A DNA stretch of 64,000 bases from assembly GCF_007746795.1 (NCBI RefSeq), contig NZ_CP036343.1, positions 6,113,357 through 6,177,356 of the forward strand. Reading direction: 5' to 3'. Origin of the DNA: Gimesia algae. Its GTDB lineage: Bacteria; Planctomycetota; Planctomycetia; Planctomycetales; Planctomycetaceae. The position numbers were made by a program, and so were the translations under genes. This document shows positions 1-9,949 of the stretch, piece by piece (the first letter of the stretch is position 1; each line of letters begins with the position of its first letter). The notes beneath the pieces were generated by a model. It saw only the letters and a list, made by a program, of their open reading frames with translations. It ran no database searches and had not been told where the DNA came from.

Positions 1-37
1 CATTCATCAACTTGATGCGTACTTCACTGATCTCCAT
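1..37 (-). CDS. spoVG: SpoVG-family regulator, N-terminal 12 codons only (runs off the window)
   Basis: The complement of the first 37 bases reads MEISEVRIKLMN after an ATG at position 37, which matches the conserved start of SpoVG (usually M-E-[IV]-x-[ED]-V-R). A GGAG lies about 8 bases before the ATG. SpoVG is a small site-specific DNA/RNA-binding regulator of about 90-100 residues. It lies downstream of ispE on the same strand with a 38-base gap, so the two are probably co-transcribed. In Bacillus subtilis spoVG also lies downstream of ispE, so the neighbourhood supports the call. Only the start is visible, and nothing can be said about the C-terminus. Confidence 0.75.
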   Translation of the reverse strand, partial: MEISEVRIKLMN

Positions 38-75
38 GGCCTCACTCCATTTGTGCCAAATTTTAAAATGCTCAT

Positions 76-990
76 CTATAGGCGGTTCTGGACGACAAAT
101 ACATGCCCTTTCACTGTGGATCGTAATCGCGCAGCAATTTGAGATGCCTGTGCTCTGTTTTGGCAGACTCCAAAGTAGGCAGTCCCACTTCCACTCATCA
201 TATGCCCCAAAACGGACTGTTTTGAGAAGAAATCTTTTATTTTTAGTATATCGGAATTCAGTTTTTCGGCGGGTGCCTGCAGATCATTCAGCATCAGGTT
301 GGATACTGCATGAAATTGACCAGAAGACAGATTACGAACCAGTTGCTCCACCTGATTTTTCGAGTGGCTTCCCACTCGACAGTGCCGATAAACGTCTGCC
401 GTTGATAAACCCGACTGAGGTCGAACAACCACAAAATGCAGACATTGGGGAACGGAAACAGGTTCAATGATCTCCCCTCTCCCGCGACAGATGGCACTAT
501 GGCTGGCTGTCAAAAAGAAAGGAATATCACTGCCCAGTTTTGCCGCGATCTCACATAATTCTGAAAGCGACAATCCCAAACGCCAAAGTTTATTGGCAGC
601 AAATAAGGCTGCAGCGGCATCACTCGATCCCCCTCCCAGGCCGGCTTCTGCTGGAATTCGTTTGATCAACTCAATTTGAATTCCCTGACGTTGCCCCGTC
701 TGTTCCTGAAGTAACCGGATTGCTCTGACAACCAGATTCTCTTCACCCGCGGGGATACGCTGCTGGTTTTTCTGGGGGGTGAGAAGTGAATTGGCTTCGG
801 CAACACGCAACTCGACTTCTGCTGAAGGTTCCTCCGTGAAAACTAAAGTGTCGTATATTCCTACCGAAAGCATCAACGAAGTAATTTCGTGAAAGCCATC
901 GGTTCGTTTATCATCGATGCTTAAGTACAAATTTAACTTGGCAGGAGCGTGAACGATCAGGGTGCCAGGATTGGAGTAAGCGAATAGCAT
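76..990 (-). CDS. ispE: 4-diphosphocytidyl-2-C-methyl-D-erythritol kinase
   Basis: IspE phosphorylates 4-diphosphocytidyl-2-C-methylerythritol with ATP in the MEP isoprenoid pathway (cytosol). The 304-residue protein has the IspE N-terminal motif APAKLNLYL (about residues 15-23) and the GHMP-kinase glycine-rich motif AGLGGGSSDAAAA (about 116-128). A C-terminal MSGSGTAYFG segment is the third GHMP motif. Family length is usually 280-310, so the gene is full length. The start is an ATG at 990 without a strong Shine-Dalgarno. It precedes spoVG by 38 bases, suggesting an ispE-spoVG unit. The 260 bases upstream, before uvrA ends, hold no convincing gene. Confidence 0.95.
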   Translation of the reverse strand: MLFAYSNPGTLIVHAPAKLNLYLSIDDKRTDGFHEITSLMLSVGIYDTLVFTEEPSAEVELRVAEANSLLTPQKNQQRIPAGEENLVVRAIRLLQEQTGQRQGIQIELIKRIPAEAGLGGGSSDAAAALFAANKLWRLGLSLSELCEIAAKLGSDIPFFLTASHSAICRGRGEIIEPVSVPQCLHFVVVRPQSGLSTADVYRHCRVGSHSKNQVEQLVRNLSSGQFHAVSNLMLNDLQAPAEKLNSDILKIKDFFSKQSVLGHMMSGSGTAYFGVCQNRAQASQIAARLRSTVKGHVFVVQNRL

Positions 991-1251
991 CCGTCACAAT
1001 TCCAAAATTCCTACTTTAAAAACGAGGCTTTCCTCGTTTATTGAACAGGTCCCCACCTTTTGAGTTGTGAGAGAAAAGAGCAGCTTGACCTGATAAAGAT
1101 TCGACTTGTATACGACGCGGTAACATTAAGACCGTTACCACAAGAAGTATCCTATCTGTTCCTTGAAAAAACGTCAACATCTTTTCCCGGTTGAGCTGAT
1201 TTCCCTCTAGCAAACAGGGGAATTCCGCAAGCAGTTCTCGCAGCGCGTCAC

Positions 1252-4200
1252 TTAAGTAATTGATGTCAGCAGCGCTTTGAACGATTTAGACTCGACCTGT
1301 TTTTTCTGCGTGAACCGAATCCGGGCCTGTTCTTTGCCTCGTGCATCCGTTTTTATTTCCCGCTCGCCCCCCAAGTCAGCAATTTTACCTAAAGTAATCT
1401 TACCCGCCGTTCCCTGTAGCGTCAGATCCACACCTTCCCGGCGTTTGGTATGCACAGTGAGAAATGGTTTCTTTTTCCCGGCGTGCGACAGATTGACCAG
1501 TGACTTACTGTCCCACTGATATGCTGCATCCGGATAAATCTGCTCCAGCAGATTAAATAACGACTCCAGCAGTTCCGCATCCCACTGGACACGTTTATTG
1601 TTCGGAAAGCCCTTTCGGGAGAGATGCCATTTTTTCTTCAGTACTTTCCAGGGCATGATCTCTTCAGGCTTAATTTCCTCACGGTGAATCAGACCGAGAT
1701 ACGCTTCGCAGGCGGTTTCCAGAAACTCCTGGAATCCGGGAGTCTCGATCTCTTCCTGCCAGTGGATCGTCAGGCTGACTTCCTGCCAGGGACCTTTCAG
1801 ATTTTTGACGCGGACCCGATTGGAGCGACCATAAATCGGCAGTTCATCCAGTTCGTCCAGAGACTTTAAGGACAGCTGGTCGCGGAGTTCATCCTGTTTG
1901 AACGTATTCCGTTTCACGCGGAAGCTGAGGCGGAGCAGCCATTCATCGCCGGTATTCGCATGCAGGAACCAGCCCTGTTTTTTCACCGGGCCATTGACTT
2001 CGACGATGCTGCGATGATTCCAGTTAATCTCGCCGAAGCCCTCTTTGTTTTCGATAAAGTCAATCACACTTTCCAGAGCCGCGCCTTCCCACTGACAGGC
2101 AGCGCCTGCCAGGGAAACGTGATCCTGGGTATGCCAGCGACGTCCCTCTTTCTGCCACGGCATCTTGGCATCGCGACCAATCTGCCTGAGATCGAGATCG
2201 CCTTCCTGCTTTTCACTCAGACTTTGCGCGTCAAAGATTTCGCGCTCAACGCGTTTACCTGTTGAGATAATCGGCTGCAGAATTTCGCCGGTATAAGATC
2301 TGAGCAACGGTTCCTGGCTGGTTTTTCGTGCTTTGGCAGACTTACTGGTCGCCTTGCCCTGTTTCTGAAAACGCTCCGCATGTTCGACCAGCTTCTCAGG
2401 CGTCCCCGCGGCGATGATCTGTCCGCCCTCACTGCCGGCTTCCGGCCCCACGTCGACCAGCCAGTCTGCCGTTTTAATCACATCCAGATTATGTTCGATG
2501 ACAATGACCGTATTTCCGAGCTCGACCAGGCTGTTCAACACTTTCAACAGCTTGGCGATATCATCGAAATGCAAACCAGTAGTCGGTTCATCGAGCAGGT
2601 ACAGCGTCTTTCCGGTACTGGGCCGCGCCAGTTCCGCAGCCAGCTTCACCCGCTGCGATTCCCCGCCTGAGAGGGTCGGCGCGGATTGCCCCAATGTCAG
2701 ATAGTCCAGACCGATCGCACACAGTGTTTCCATCGTACGGCGGATCGCAGGGATATTGTTAAACAGCGCAGCGACATCTCCGATTGACATCTCCAGCACA
2801 TCCGCAATAGATTTTCCTTTGTATTTAACCGAGAGCGTCTCCTGGTTATAACGCTTGCCATTACAGGTCTCGCAGGTCACCCAGACATCAGGCAGGAAGT
2901 GCATTTCGATGCAACGCTGTCCGTTACCTTCACAGTCTTCACAGCGACCGCCGGAACGATTGAAGCTGAAGCGGCCCGGCTGATAGCCACGCACTTTGGC
3001 ATCCGGCAAGCGTGAGAACAGTTCGCGGATCTGATCGAAGACGCCCGTATAAGTCGCCGGGTTGGAAGCGGGCGTGTTTCCCAGCGGTTTCTGATCGACG
3101 ATAATCGCTTTATTGATCTGTTCCAGCCCCAGCAGATCGTCATACGGTCCCGGTGCTTCTTTGGAACGATGCAATTTTTTGGTCACGGCCCGGGCCAGTG
3201 TTTCTTCCACCAGTGAGCTTTTGCCCGATCCTGAGACGCCGGTGATGCAGGTGAACGACCCCAGGGGGATTTTCAGATCGACGGACTTCAGATTGTGCTG
3301 CCGTGCGCCTTTCAATTCCAGCCAGTGACCGGTGGGGGAAACAGGCGTTTCCGTCTTGCCCTGTGTTTCATAAGTGACGCGGCGTTCCTGAGGCAGCGGG
3401 ATCGTGAGCTGATCCGACAGATACTGGCCGGTGAGTGACTTCTTTTTGCGTTTCAGTTGTTTCGGCGAGCCTTTACCGACGATAGTGCCCCCGAAGCGGC
3501 CTGCGCCGGGTCCAAAATCATACAGACAGTCCGAAGCTTCCAGAACTTCCCTATCATGCTCGACCATCACGATTGTATTGCCGATATCGCGGAGTTTTTT
3601 CAGCGTGTTGATCAAACGCGTGTTATCGCGGGGATGCAGGCCAATCGTCGGTTCATCCAAAACATACAACACCCCCGTTAGCGAGCGTCCTACCTGCCCC
3701 GCCAGACGAATTCGCTGACTTTCACCGCCAGACAGTGTGGGCAGCGGTCGACTCAACGTCAGGTATTCGAGTCCCACATCGACCAGAAACTGCAGGCGGC
3801 TCGTGGCTTCTTTGATTAAGTCTCCCGCGATCTGCTTTTGCCGTTTGTCGAGTTTTGCCGTTTTGATAAACGCCAGCGCAGCTTTCAAGGGGAGATCACA
3901 AAACTGACCGACGGTCTTTCCGTGAAAGCGGACCGCGGCGGCATCCGTGCGCAGGCGACTGCCGTTACAGACTGAACAGGGAACTTCGCCCGTCATCTCC
4001 TGCAGGCGACTGCGAAAGCCAAACGAAAGCCGAGAGGCTTCTTCAATGGCCGGGTACAGACCTTTGTATTGAAACTGAACCGTGCCTGCTTCGTCGAGGG
4101 GAATCCAGCGATCTTCATCGCCATACAAGACAAAACGCTGCTGCTTGACACTCAGTTGATTAAAGGGGACATCCAGGGGAATCCGGAATTGTTTTGCAAT

Positions 4201-7200
4201 CGCGGTCAGCGTCTTGTTGAATTCAGAATTGGTTCGCGGATCAGGCCAGGCAGCAATGGCGGCGTCCTGCAGACAGCGGTTGGGATCAGGAATCAACTCG
4301 GACAGGTTGGTACCCAGTTCGGTTCCCAGCCCTTCACAATATTCACACCAGCCCAGCGGACTGTTAAAGGAATAATTGTGAGGCGTCAGTTCTTCAAAGC
4401 TTTGACCACACTGATCGCAGAAGTAGAACAGGCTGAAGGTTTCGAAATCCCATTCCTGTTCGGGAACTTCATCGTCGCAGTAACAGGCATACATCAGGCC
4501 TTCGCCCAGCGCTAATGCAGATTCCACTGAATCGGCAATGCGTGAACGGTTTTTGGCAGCGACGGTGATGCGGTCCAGCACGACTTCCACTTCATGACGA
4601 CGTCGGCGATCAATATCGGGAACGTCTTCCAGGCGATACGTCACTCCATCGATGCGGACACGCAGAAAGCCTTGAGTACGTAATTTTTCCCAGAGCGTTT
4701 CGTAAGCCTGACCTACGGTGATATCCACGGGTGCCAGAATCAGCAGTTTGGTGCCTGCGTCCATCGCGAGAATGCGTTCGATCACTTCGTCGGTGGTCTG
4801 CGTTTCGACGGGAACATCGCAGTCAGGGCAGTACATGGTTCCCAGGCGGGCGTAGAGCACGCGCAGGTAATCATAGATTTCCGTAACGGTGCCGACTGTG
4901 GAACGGGGGGAATGCCCGGTTGTTTTCTGTTCAATGGCGATCGCCGGGGAAAGGCCGTGAATGTGCTCGAATTTGGGTTTTGGCATCTGGCCCAGGAACT
5001 GCCGTGCATACGCAGACAGAGATTCCACATAACGACGCTGACCTTCCGCATACAGGGTATCCATGGCCAGAGACGATTTGCCACTGCCGCTCGGGCCACA
5101 GAAGACATTCATCTGGTCGCGGGTAATCTGCAGATCCAGGTTCTGCAGGTTATGCTGGCCTGCGCCGCGGATCGTGATCTGCGTGCTGTCGCCGTTGGAT
5201 TTCCTGTTTTGTTTCGCATTGGCAGACTGCCAGCGCAAATGTGGGTTGTTCAGAATCAGCGTCTGTTTTTTCTTTCCTTTGACCTTTTTCGCGGGAACCA
5301 GATCGGTCTGTTCTTTCAGCGCCAGTCCGGTATAGGACCAGGGACAAGCGGCAACTTCTTCCGGTGTGCCTTCTACCAGAATGGTGCCTCCCCCTTCGCC
5401 TCCTTCGGGACCGAGGTCAATCACCCAGTCGGCGGTTTTAATGACATCCAGATGATGTTCGACCACGAGTACCGTATTCCCGGCATCCGCCAGATGATGC
5501 AGCACTTTGAGCAGTAGTTTCACATCGGCAAAATGCAAGCCGGTCGTCGGTTCATCCAGCAGATAGAAGGTGCTGCCTGTGGATCGCTTTCCCAGTTCGC
5601 GTGCCAGTTTGACCCGCTGTGCTTCCCCTCCGGAGAGGGTCGGCGAAGGTTGCCCGAGTTTCAGATAGTCCAGGCCGACATCATGCAGGGATTCCAGCAG
5701 TTTTAAGATTTTGGGGACGTTCTGGAAATGCGCAATCGCCTGCTGAATGTCCATCTCCAGCACTTCAGCGATATTCGCGTCTTTATAGCGAATCTCCAGC
5801 GTCTCATGATGAAAGCGACGGCCTTCGCATACCGGACAGGGAACCCAGACATCCGCCAGAAAGTCCATTTCCAGTTTATTGGCGCCATGTCCCTCACAGG
5901 CTTCACAGCGACCGCCGGCCACATTGAAGCTGAAACGTCCCGCTTTATAGCCCCGCATCCGGGAATCGGGGAGTTTCGCATACAGGTCCCGAATCAGATC
6001 GAATACTTTCACATAAGTCGCCGGATTGGATCTGGGAGTACGGCCGATGGGAGACTGATCAATGTCGATGGCTTTATCGATCAGTTCCAGTCCGGTTACT
6101 TTCTGATGTGCACCGGGATTGCCTTTGCCTCGATTCACTTTTTGATTCAGAACCGGCCAGAGAATATCATTGATGAGAGAACTTTTCCCGGACCCGCTCA
6201 CGCCGGTCACGCAGATCAGCCCTTTGGTGGGGATGTGGGCGGTGATGTCTTTAAGGTTATGATGTTTCGCCCCTTTAATCACAATCGAGTCTTTTTTAAC
6301 GAGTGACCGGCGTTCTGCAGGAATCTCGATTTTTTCTTTACCGGCGAGAAACTGTCCGGTGACGCTCTCTTTGGCTTTGAGAATTTTCTGATACGAGCCT
6401 TCTGCAACGATAAAACCGCCACGCACACCGGGGCCGGGTCCGAAGTCCACAATATGATCGGCGGCGCGCATGGTTTCTTCATCGTGTTCGACGACAATCA
6501 CCGTATTACCCTGATCGCGCAGGTCGCAGAGACTTTCCAGCAACATGGTATTGTCGCGGGGATGCAGTCCAATCGAGGGTTCATCCAGAATATAGACGAC
6601 ACCGACCAGGCCACAGCCGATCTGCCCGGCCAGACGAATTCGCTGACTTTCTCCCCCGGAGAGTGTGGGCGCAGTGCGATCGAGTGTCAGATAATTCAGG
6701 CCGCAACGCAGCAGAAATCCGAGTCGCCCGCGGATCTCCTTGAGGACTTCGTCGGCGATCAGCAGCCCGGTTTCATCCAGATCCAGTGTTTCAAAGAAAT
6801 CGGCGGCTTCCTCAATACTGAAAGCACAGACTTCGGGCAGCGTTTTTGAATTGTGTGTCTGTTGGCTGGTGTGCGCATCACTGAGAGAGGTAATCCGCAC
6901 ATGCCGGGCCTGTGAATTCAGGCGGGCTCCGTGACAGCTCGAACATTCCACAAATTCCATGTATTTTTCGAGCTGTTTCCGCCGCATGGGATTGCTGGTT
7001 TTGCGGTAACTTTCCAGCAGTTCTTCGATATAGCCGTCCCAGGTACCACCATGTTTCCAGACCCCGCCGGAATGCCGCCAGCTGAAGGTAATATTGCGAT
7101 CGCCGGTCCCGTAGAGAAACTGCTGTTGCGCTGCTGCTGGCAGTTCGTTCCAGGGCGTTTTCAGAAAACTGTCTTCGGTCAGATTCAGATCGTTTTCAAT

Positions 7201-8223
7201 AGAACGGGCGACGCCGTTATAAATGTGCCGTCGCCATTTTCCGACTTTGCTGAGCGGCCCCAGCAGTTCGAAAGCTCCTTTTTGAATCGACACGGTCTCT
7301 TTGGAAATCAATGCGTCGAGTGGAAAATCGTACCGCATGCCCAGTCCGTTACATTCGCCGCACATTCCCAGCGGACTGTTGAAGCTGAACAGTTGCGGCG
7401 TGGGTGGTTCGTAGCTGATGCCACAATCGGTGCAGGCATAGCGGGAACTGTAGAGTTTGTCCTGCAGGCTTTCTTCGCTGTCACTGTTCTCTGTTTTTTT
7501 AGAGACTTCGGTCGCAACAATCAGGGTGCCATTTGCGAGTTTCAACGCGAGTTCGACGGACTCTGCCAGGCGGGCCCGGCTGACTTTGCCGGCGACGAGT
7601 CGGTCGATGACCACTTCAATCGTGTGACGCATCTGGCGGTCGAGCTGTAGTTGATCGGACAGTTGAATAATACGACCATCCACGCGGGCTCGGAGAAAGC
7701 CCTGTTTGAGCAAATCGTCAAAGAGGTCTTTGTATTCCCCCTTCTGCTGTTGAATCAGAGGTGCCAGAATCGAATACCGGGTCTTATCCGGGATCAGTGA
7801 GATCGAATCAATAATGCGTTCGCTACTCTGCGAGCTGATCGGCTTGCCGCAATTCTCACAGAAGCCCTGTCCGACGCGGGCAAACAGGACGCGGAGGTAA
7901 TCGTAGATTTCCGTGATCGTCCCCACCGTACTGCGGGGATTGCGTCCACTCATTTTCTGCTGAATGGAAATCGAAGGTGCCAGGCCGGAAATGGAATCGA
8001 CTTCGGGTTTGGGCATCTGTCCGAGAAACTGGCGGGCGTAACTGGACAGTGATTCGACATAGCGCCTTTGACCTTCAGCATACAGGGTATCAAAGGCGAG
8101 TGAACTTTTGCCGGAGCCGCTCACGCCGGTCATGACGATCAGCTGATTACGGGGGAGTCGAACGCTGACATTCTGCAGATTGTGCTCGCGAGCACCGGTA
8201 ATAATGATATCTTTTTGTGACAT
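1252..8223 (-). CDS. uvrA: Tandem-duplicated excinuclease ABC subunit A with C-terminal extension
   Basis: UvrA is the damage-sensing ATPase of nucleotide excision repair. This 2323-residue protein holds two complete UvrA copies (about 1-970 and 1010-1920), so it has four nucleotide-binding domains. Walker A motifs (GxSGSGKSS) lie near residues 33, 673, 1043 and 1662, and LSGGE signatures near 521, 862, 1497 and 1851. Both copies keep the paired CxxC zinc modules, for example CTDCG...CGECNG and CEACEG...CPVCEG in copy 1. The third Walker A reads GPSGSGKSS instead of GVSGSGKSS. After residue 1990 come about 330 residues that belong to no part of UvrA I recognise. A standard UvrA has about 940 residues; duplicated UvrA is known in chlamydiae. 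I chose the ATG at 8223 because the protein then begins [16 protein letters not shown], as in other UvrAs; a TTG at 8283 would add 20 unlikely residues. Confidence 0.95.
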   Translation of the reverse strand: MSQKDIIITGAREHNLQNVSVRLPRNQLIVMTGVSGSGKSSLAFDTLYAEGQRRYVESLSSYARQFLGQMPKPEVDSISGLAPSISIQQKMSGRNPRSTVGTITEIYDYLRVLFARVGQGFCENCGKPISSQSSERIIDSISLIPDKTRYSILAPLIQQQKGEYKDLFDDLLKQGFLRARVDGRIIQLSDQLQLDRQMRHTIEVVIDRLVAGKVSRARLAESVELALKLANGTLIVATEVSKKTENSDSEESLQDKLYSSRYACTDCGISYEPPTPQLFSFNSPLGMCGECNGLGMRYDFPLDALISKETVSIQKGAFELLGPLSKVGKWRRHIYNGVARSIENDLNLTEDSFLKTPWNELPAAAQQQFLYGTGDRNITFSWRHSGGVWKHGGTWDGYIEELLESYRKTSNPMRRKQLEKYMEFVECSSCHGARLNSQARHVRITSLSDAHTSQQTHNSKTLPEVCAFSIEEAADFFETLDLDETGLLIADEVLKEIRGRLGFLLRCGLNYLTLDRTAPTLSGGESQRIRLAGQIGCGLVGVVYILDEPSIGLHPRDNTMLLESLCDLRDQGNTVIVVEHDEETMRAADHIVDFGPGPGVRGGFIVAEGSYQKILKAKESVTGQFLAGKEKIEIPAERRSLVKKDSIVIKGAKHHNLKDITAHIPTKGLICVTGVSGSGKSSLINDILWPVLNQKVNRGKGNPGAHQKVTGLELIDKAIDIDQSPIGRTPRSNPATYVKVFDLIRDLYAKLPDSRMRGYKAGRFSFNVAGGRCEACEGHGANKLEMDFLADVWVPCPVCEGRRFHHETLEIRYKDANIAEVLEMDIQQAIAHFQNVPKILKLLESLHDVGLDYLKLGQPSPTLSGGEAQRVKLARELGKRSTGSTFYLLDEPTTGLHFADVKLLLKVLHHLADAGNTVLVVEHHLDVIKTADWVIDLGPEGGEGGGTILVEGTPEEVAACPWSYTGLALKEQTDLVPAKKVKGKKKQTLILNNPHLRWQSANAKQNRKSNGDSTQITIRGAGQHNLQNLDLQITRDQMNVFCGPSGSGKSSLAMDTLYAEGQRRYVESLSAYARQFLGQMPKPKFEHIHGLSPAIAIEQKTTGHSPRSTVGTVTEIYDYLRVLYARLGTMYCPDCDVPVETQTTDEVIERILAMDAGTKLLILAPVDITVGQAYETLWEKLRTQGFLRVRIDGVTYRLEDVPDIDRRRRHEVEVVLDRITVAAKNRSRIADSVESALALGEGLMYACYCDDEVPEQEWDFETFSLFYFCDQCGQSFEELTPHNYSFNSPLGWCEYCEGLGTELGTNLSELIPDPNRCLQDAAIAAWPDPRTNSEFNKTLTAIAKQFRIPLDVPFNQLSVKQQRFVLYGDEDRWIPLDEAGTVQFQYKGLYPAIEEASRLSFGFRSRLQEMTGEVPCSVCNGSRLRTDAAAVRFHGKTVGQFCDLPLKAALAFIKTAKLDKRQKQIAGDLIKEATSRLQFLVDVGLEYLTLSRPLPTLSGGESQRIRLAGQVGRSLTGVLYVLDEPTIGLHPRDNTRLINTLKKLRDIGNTIVMVEHDREVLEASDCLYDFGPGAGRFGGTIVGKGSPKQLKRKKKSLTGQYLSDQLTIPLPQERRVTYETQGKTETPVSPTGHWLELKGARQHNLKSVDLKIPLGSFTCITGVSGSGKSSLVEETLARAVTKKLHRSKEAPGPYDDLLGLEQINKAIIVDQKPLGNTPASNPATYTGVFDQIRELFSRLPDAKVRGYQPGRFSFNRSGGRCEDCEGNGQRCIEMHFLPDVWVTCETCNGKRYNQETLSVKYKGKSIADVLEMSIGDVAALFNNIPAIRRTMETLCAIGLDYLTLGQSAPTLSGGESQRVKLAAELARPSTGKTLYLLDEPTTGLHFDDIAKLLKVLNSLVELGNTVIVIEHNLDVIKTADWLVDVGPEAGSEGGQIIAAGTPEKLVEHAERFQKQGKATSKSAKARKTSQEPLLRSYTGEILQPIISTGKRVEREIFDAQSLSEKQEGDLDLRQIGRDAKMPWQKEGRRWHTQDHVSLAGAACQWEGAALESVIDFIENKEGFGEINWNHRSIVEVNGPVKKQGWFLHANTGDEWLLRLSFRVKRNTFKQDELRDQLSLKSLDELDELPIYGRSNRVRVKNLKGPWQEVSLTIHWQEEIETPGFQEFLETACEAYLGLIHREEIKPEEIMPWKVLKKKWHLSRKGFPNNKRVQWDAELLESLFNLLEQIYPDAAYQWDSKSLVNLSHAGKKKPFLTVHTKRREGVDLTLQGTAGKITLGKIADLGGEREIKTDARGKEQARIRFTQKKQVESKSFKALLTSIT

Positions 8224-8310
8224 GGGCCGCGTTATACCAAACGGCTGACGCCGCGCTGAAAATCGCTGGTGGAATGAAATCAAATCGAACGCAGGGCATT
8301 CAAAACAGGT

Positions 8311-8745
8311 TTACAGTAACCCGCCCCCGAATGTGTCTTCCTCTTCTTCGGAATGCTTCGGGGTTTCTGTTTCTGAAGGAGTCGGGGGAGCAGCTTGTGG
8401 CTCCTCAGTGGGAGTTGTTGAAGCCACTTCATTTATAGAGTGATCGGCGACATTGTCAACTGGTGTATCAACGGGTGCCGTATCAGGCTCATCAATGGAG
8501 CGGGCAGCAGCAGCGGCGCGTTCAGAAGAAGACTGATCGTGTGCCGGCGGCTCATAGTATTCGAAATGGAACGGATCTCGATACCGACTGCGTTGCTCTT
8601 CTACCAGTTGCATAAAGACGGTTTTGCCGTCCACTTCCACTGATTTTGCAGTGACATCTCCACTTAAGCGGATCGTCTGTCCGGTCTGGGGGCATTTCCA
8701 GAGCCGTCTGACATCTAGATCCAGCTTTAATCCGGGGCCTTTCAT
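8311..8745 (-). CDS. Hypothetical protein with acidic, Pro/Thr/Glu-rich tail
   Basis: Unrecognised 144-residue protein. The N-terminal half is compact and contains LWKCPQTGQTIRLSGDVTAK and a Y/F-rich stretch ending in DPFHFEYYEPP. The C-terminal half is low-complexity, rich in Ala, Glu, Pro and Thr, and probably disordered. No signal peptide or membrane segment is seen, so it is likely cytosolic. I chose the ATG at 8745; a GTG at 8799 would add 18 residues. It lies just upstream of uvrA on the same strand and 174 bases from the divergent DUF368 gene. A single CPxT knuckle is not enough to call a zinc ribbon. Confidence 0.6.
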   Translation of the reverse strand: MKGPGLKLDLDVRRLWKCPQTGQTIRLSGDVTAKSVEVDGKTVFMQLVEEQRSRYRDPFHFEYYEPPAHDQSSSERAAAAARSIDEPDTAPVDTPVDNVADHSINEVASTTPTEEPQAAPPTPSETETPKHSEEEEDTFGGGLL

Positions 8746-8918
8746 AGTACACTTCGCTTTGCTGCTGGAGTTCCAGAAATCAACACTTTTCAGAATCACC
8801 TGACTACACTACACTCTCGGCTCTATGAAAGATACCTGATCCCGTATGCCCGGTTCAATTGCTGGCATAGAAATAATTGCGGCGAAAGTTCTTTTGTTCA
8901 TTAAATCAAGGTTTATTG

Positions 8919-9938
8919 ATGTCAGATTCCAAACAACCTGTCACACAGTCTCCCTCAAAGTTCCCTGCAAAATCTGACCTGATCCAGGTTGGTCGCGGGC
9001 TGTTGATGGGGGGTGCCGACATCATTCCCGGCGTTTCCGGGGGCACCGTGGCTTTGATTCTGGGGATCTATGAGCGTCTGGTGACCGCCATTAGCCACTG
9101 TGATGCCCGGCTGTTTCAGCTCCTGGCGAAACGACAGTGGTCTGAAGTCGCAGCGCATCTGGATCTGCGGTTTGTGCTCCCCCTGGGTGTGGGAATTCTA
9201 ACGGGTGTAGTGAGCCTGGCCAGCCTGATGCATTATCTGCTCGATTATCATCTGCAGCTGACACTGTCTGTGTTCTTCGGTTTGATCCTGGCATCAAGTT
9301 ACCTGGTCGCACAGATGGTCAACCGCTGGACCGTATTAAATGTGCTGGCGTTTCTGGCTTCGCTGGCAGGCGTTTATATTCTGGTCGGCGAACATTCGAT
9401 CCAGCCTCCGGAAGGGAATCTGTATGTCTTTTTCTGTGGGATGATTGCTATCTGCGCCATGATTCTGCCGGGCATCAGTGGTGCCCTGATTCTGATCCTG
9501 CTGGGTAAATATCACGATGTCACAGGCCTGTTGAAAACGATTCCGAAAGAACTGCTCAAAGGAAACATCGACTGGAGTGGCCTTGTGACTGTATTCGTGT
9601 TTGTTCTGGGCTGCCTGATCGGACTGATTCTGTTCAGCAAAGTGTTGCGCTGGCTGTTGCACAACTACCATACATTGACGATGGCAGTGTTATGCGGACT
9701 GATGGTGGGCTCGCTACGTCGGATCTGGCCGTTCAAAGTGGATATTACGCCCTACACCGCCGACCAGACTCCGGAGATGGTGCCATTCAAACATCGGATC
9801 TACGAAAATGTCTGGCCCACAGCATTCGACGGCACGTTCTGGACTTCGATTGTCCTGATCATCGTTGCCGCCGTTTTAATCTGGGGACTGGATTATCTCT
9901 CTCAAAAATATGCCATGCATGGAACGTCAGAACTCTGA
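8919..9938 (+). CDS. DUF368 membrane protein (undecaprenyl-phosphate translocase family)
   Basis: A 339-residue polytopic membrane protein. The conserved DUF368 N-terminal block GGADIIPGVSGGTVALILGIYE follows residue 20, and the second block, MILPGISGALILILLGKY, lies near residue 190. About eight to nine hydrophobic segments fill the rest. DUF368 proteins such as PopT have been shown to recycle undecaprenyl phosphate across the cytoplasmic membrane; that this protein does so is inferred from the family. The ATG at 8919 follows an AAGG about 8 bases upstream; a TTG at 8877 lacks such support. It converges with the FG-GAP gene with only 11 bases between stops. Confidence 0.9.
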   Translation: MSDSKQPVTQSPSKFPAKSDLIQVGRGLLMGGADIIPGVSGGTVALILGIYERLVTAISHCDARLFQLLAKRQWSEVAAHLDLRFVLPLGVGILTGVVSLASLMHYLLDYHLQLTLSVFFGLILASSYLVAQMVNRWTVLNVLAFLASLAGVYILVGEHSIQPPEGNLYVFFCGMIAICAMILPGISGALILILLGKYHDVTGLLKTIPKELLKGNIDWSGLVTVFVFVLGCLIGLILFSKVLRWLLHNYHTLTMAVLCGLMVGSLRRIWPFKVDITPYTADQTPEMVPFKHRIYENVWPTAFDGTFWTSIVLIIVAAVLIWGLDYLSQKYAMHGTSEL

Positions 9939-9949
9939 TCGATTCGCGA

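Noticed and set aside
1016-1213. 65-codon leftward frame between ispE and uvrA
   Set aside because: No ribosome-binding site or protein-like pattern; more likely promoter DNA of ispE.
6931-7650. Rightward 239-codon frame inside uvrA
   Set aside because: Shadow of a gene with four intact ATPase modules; composition is not protein-like.
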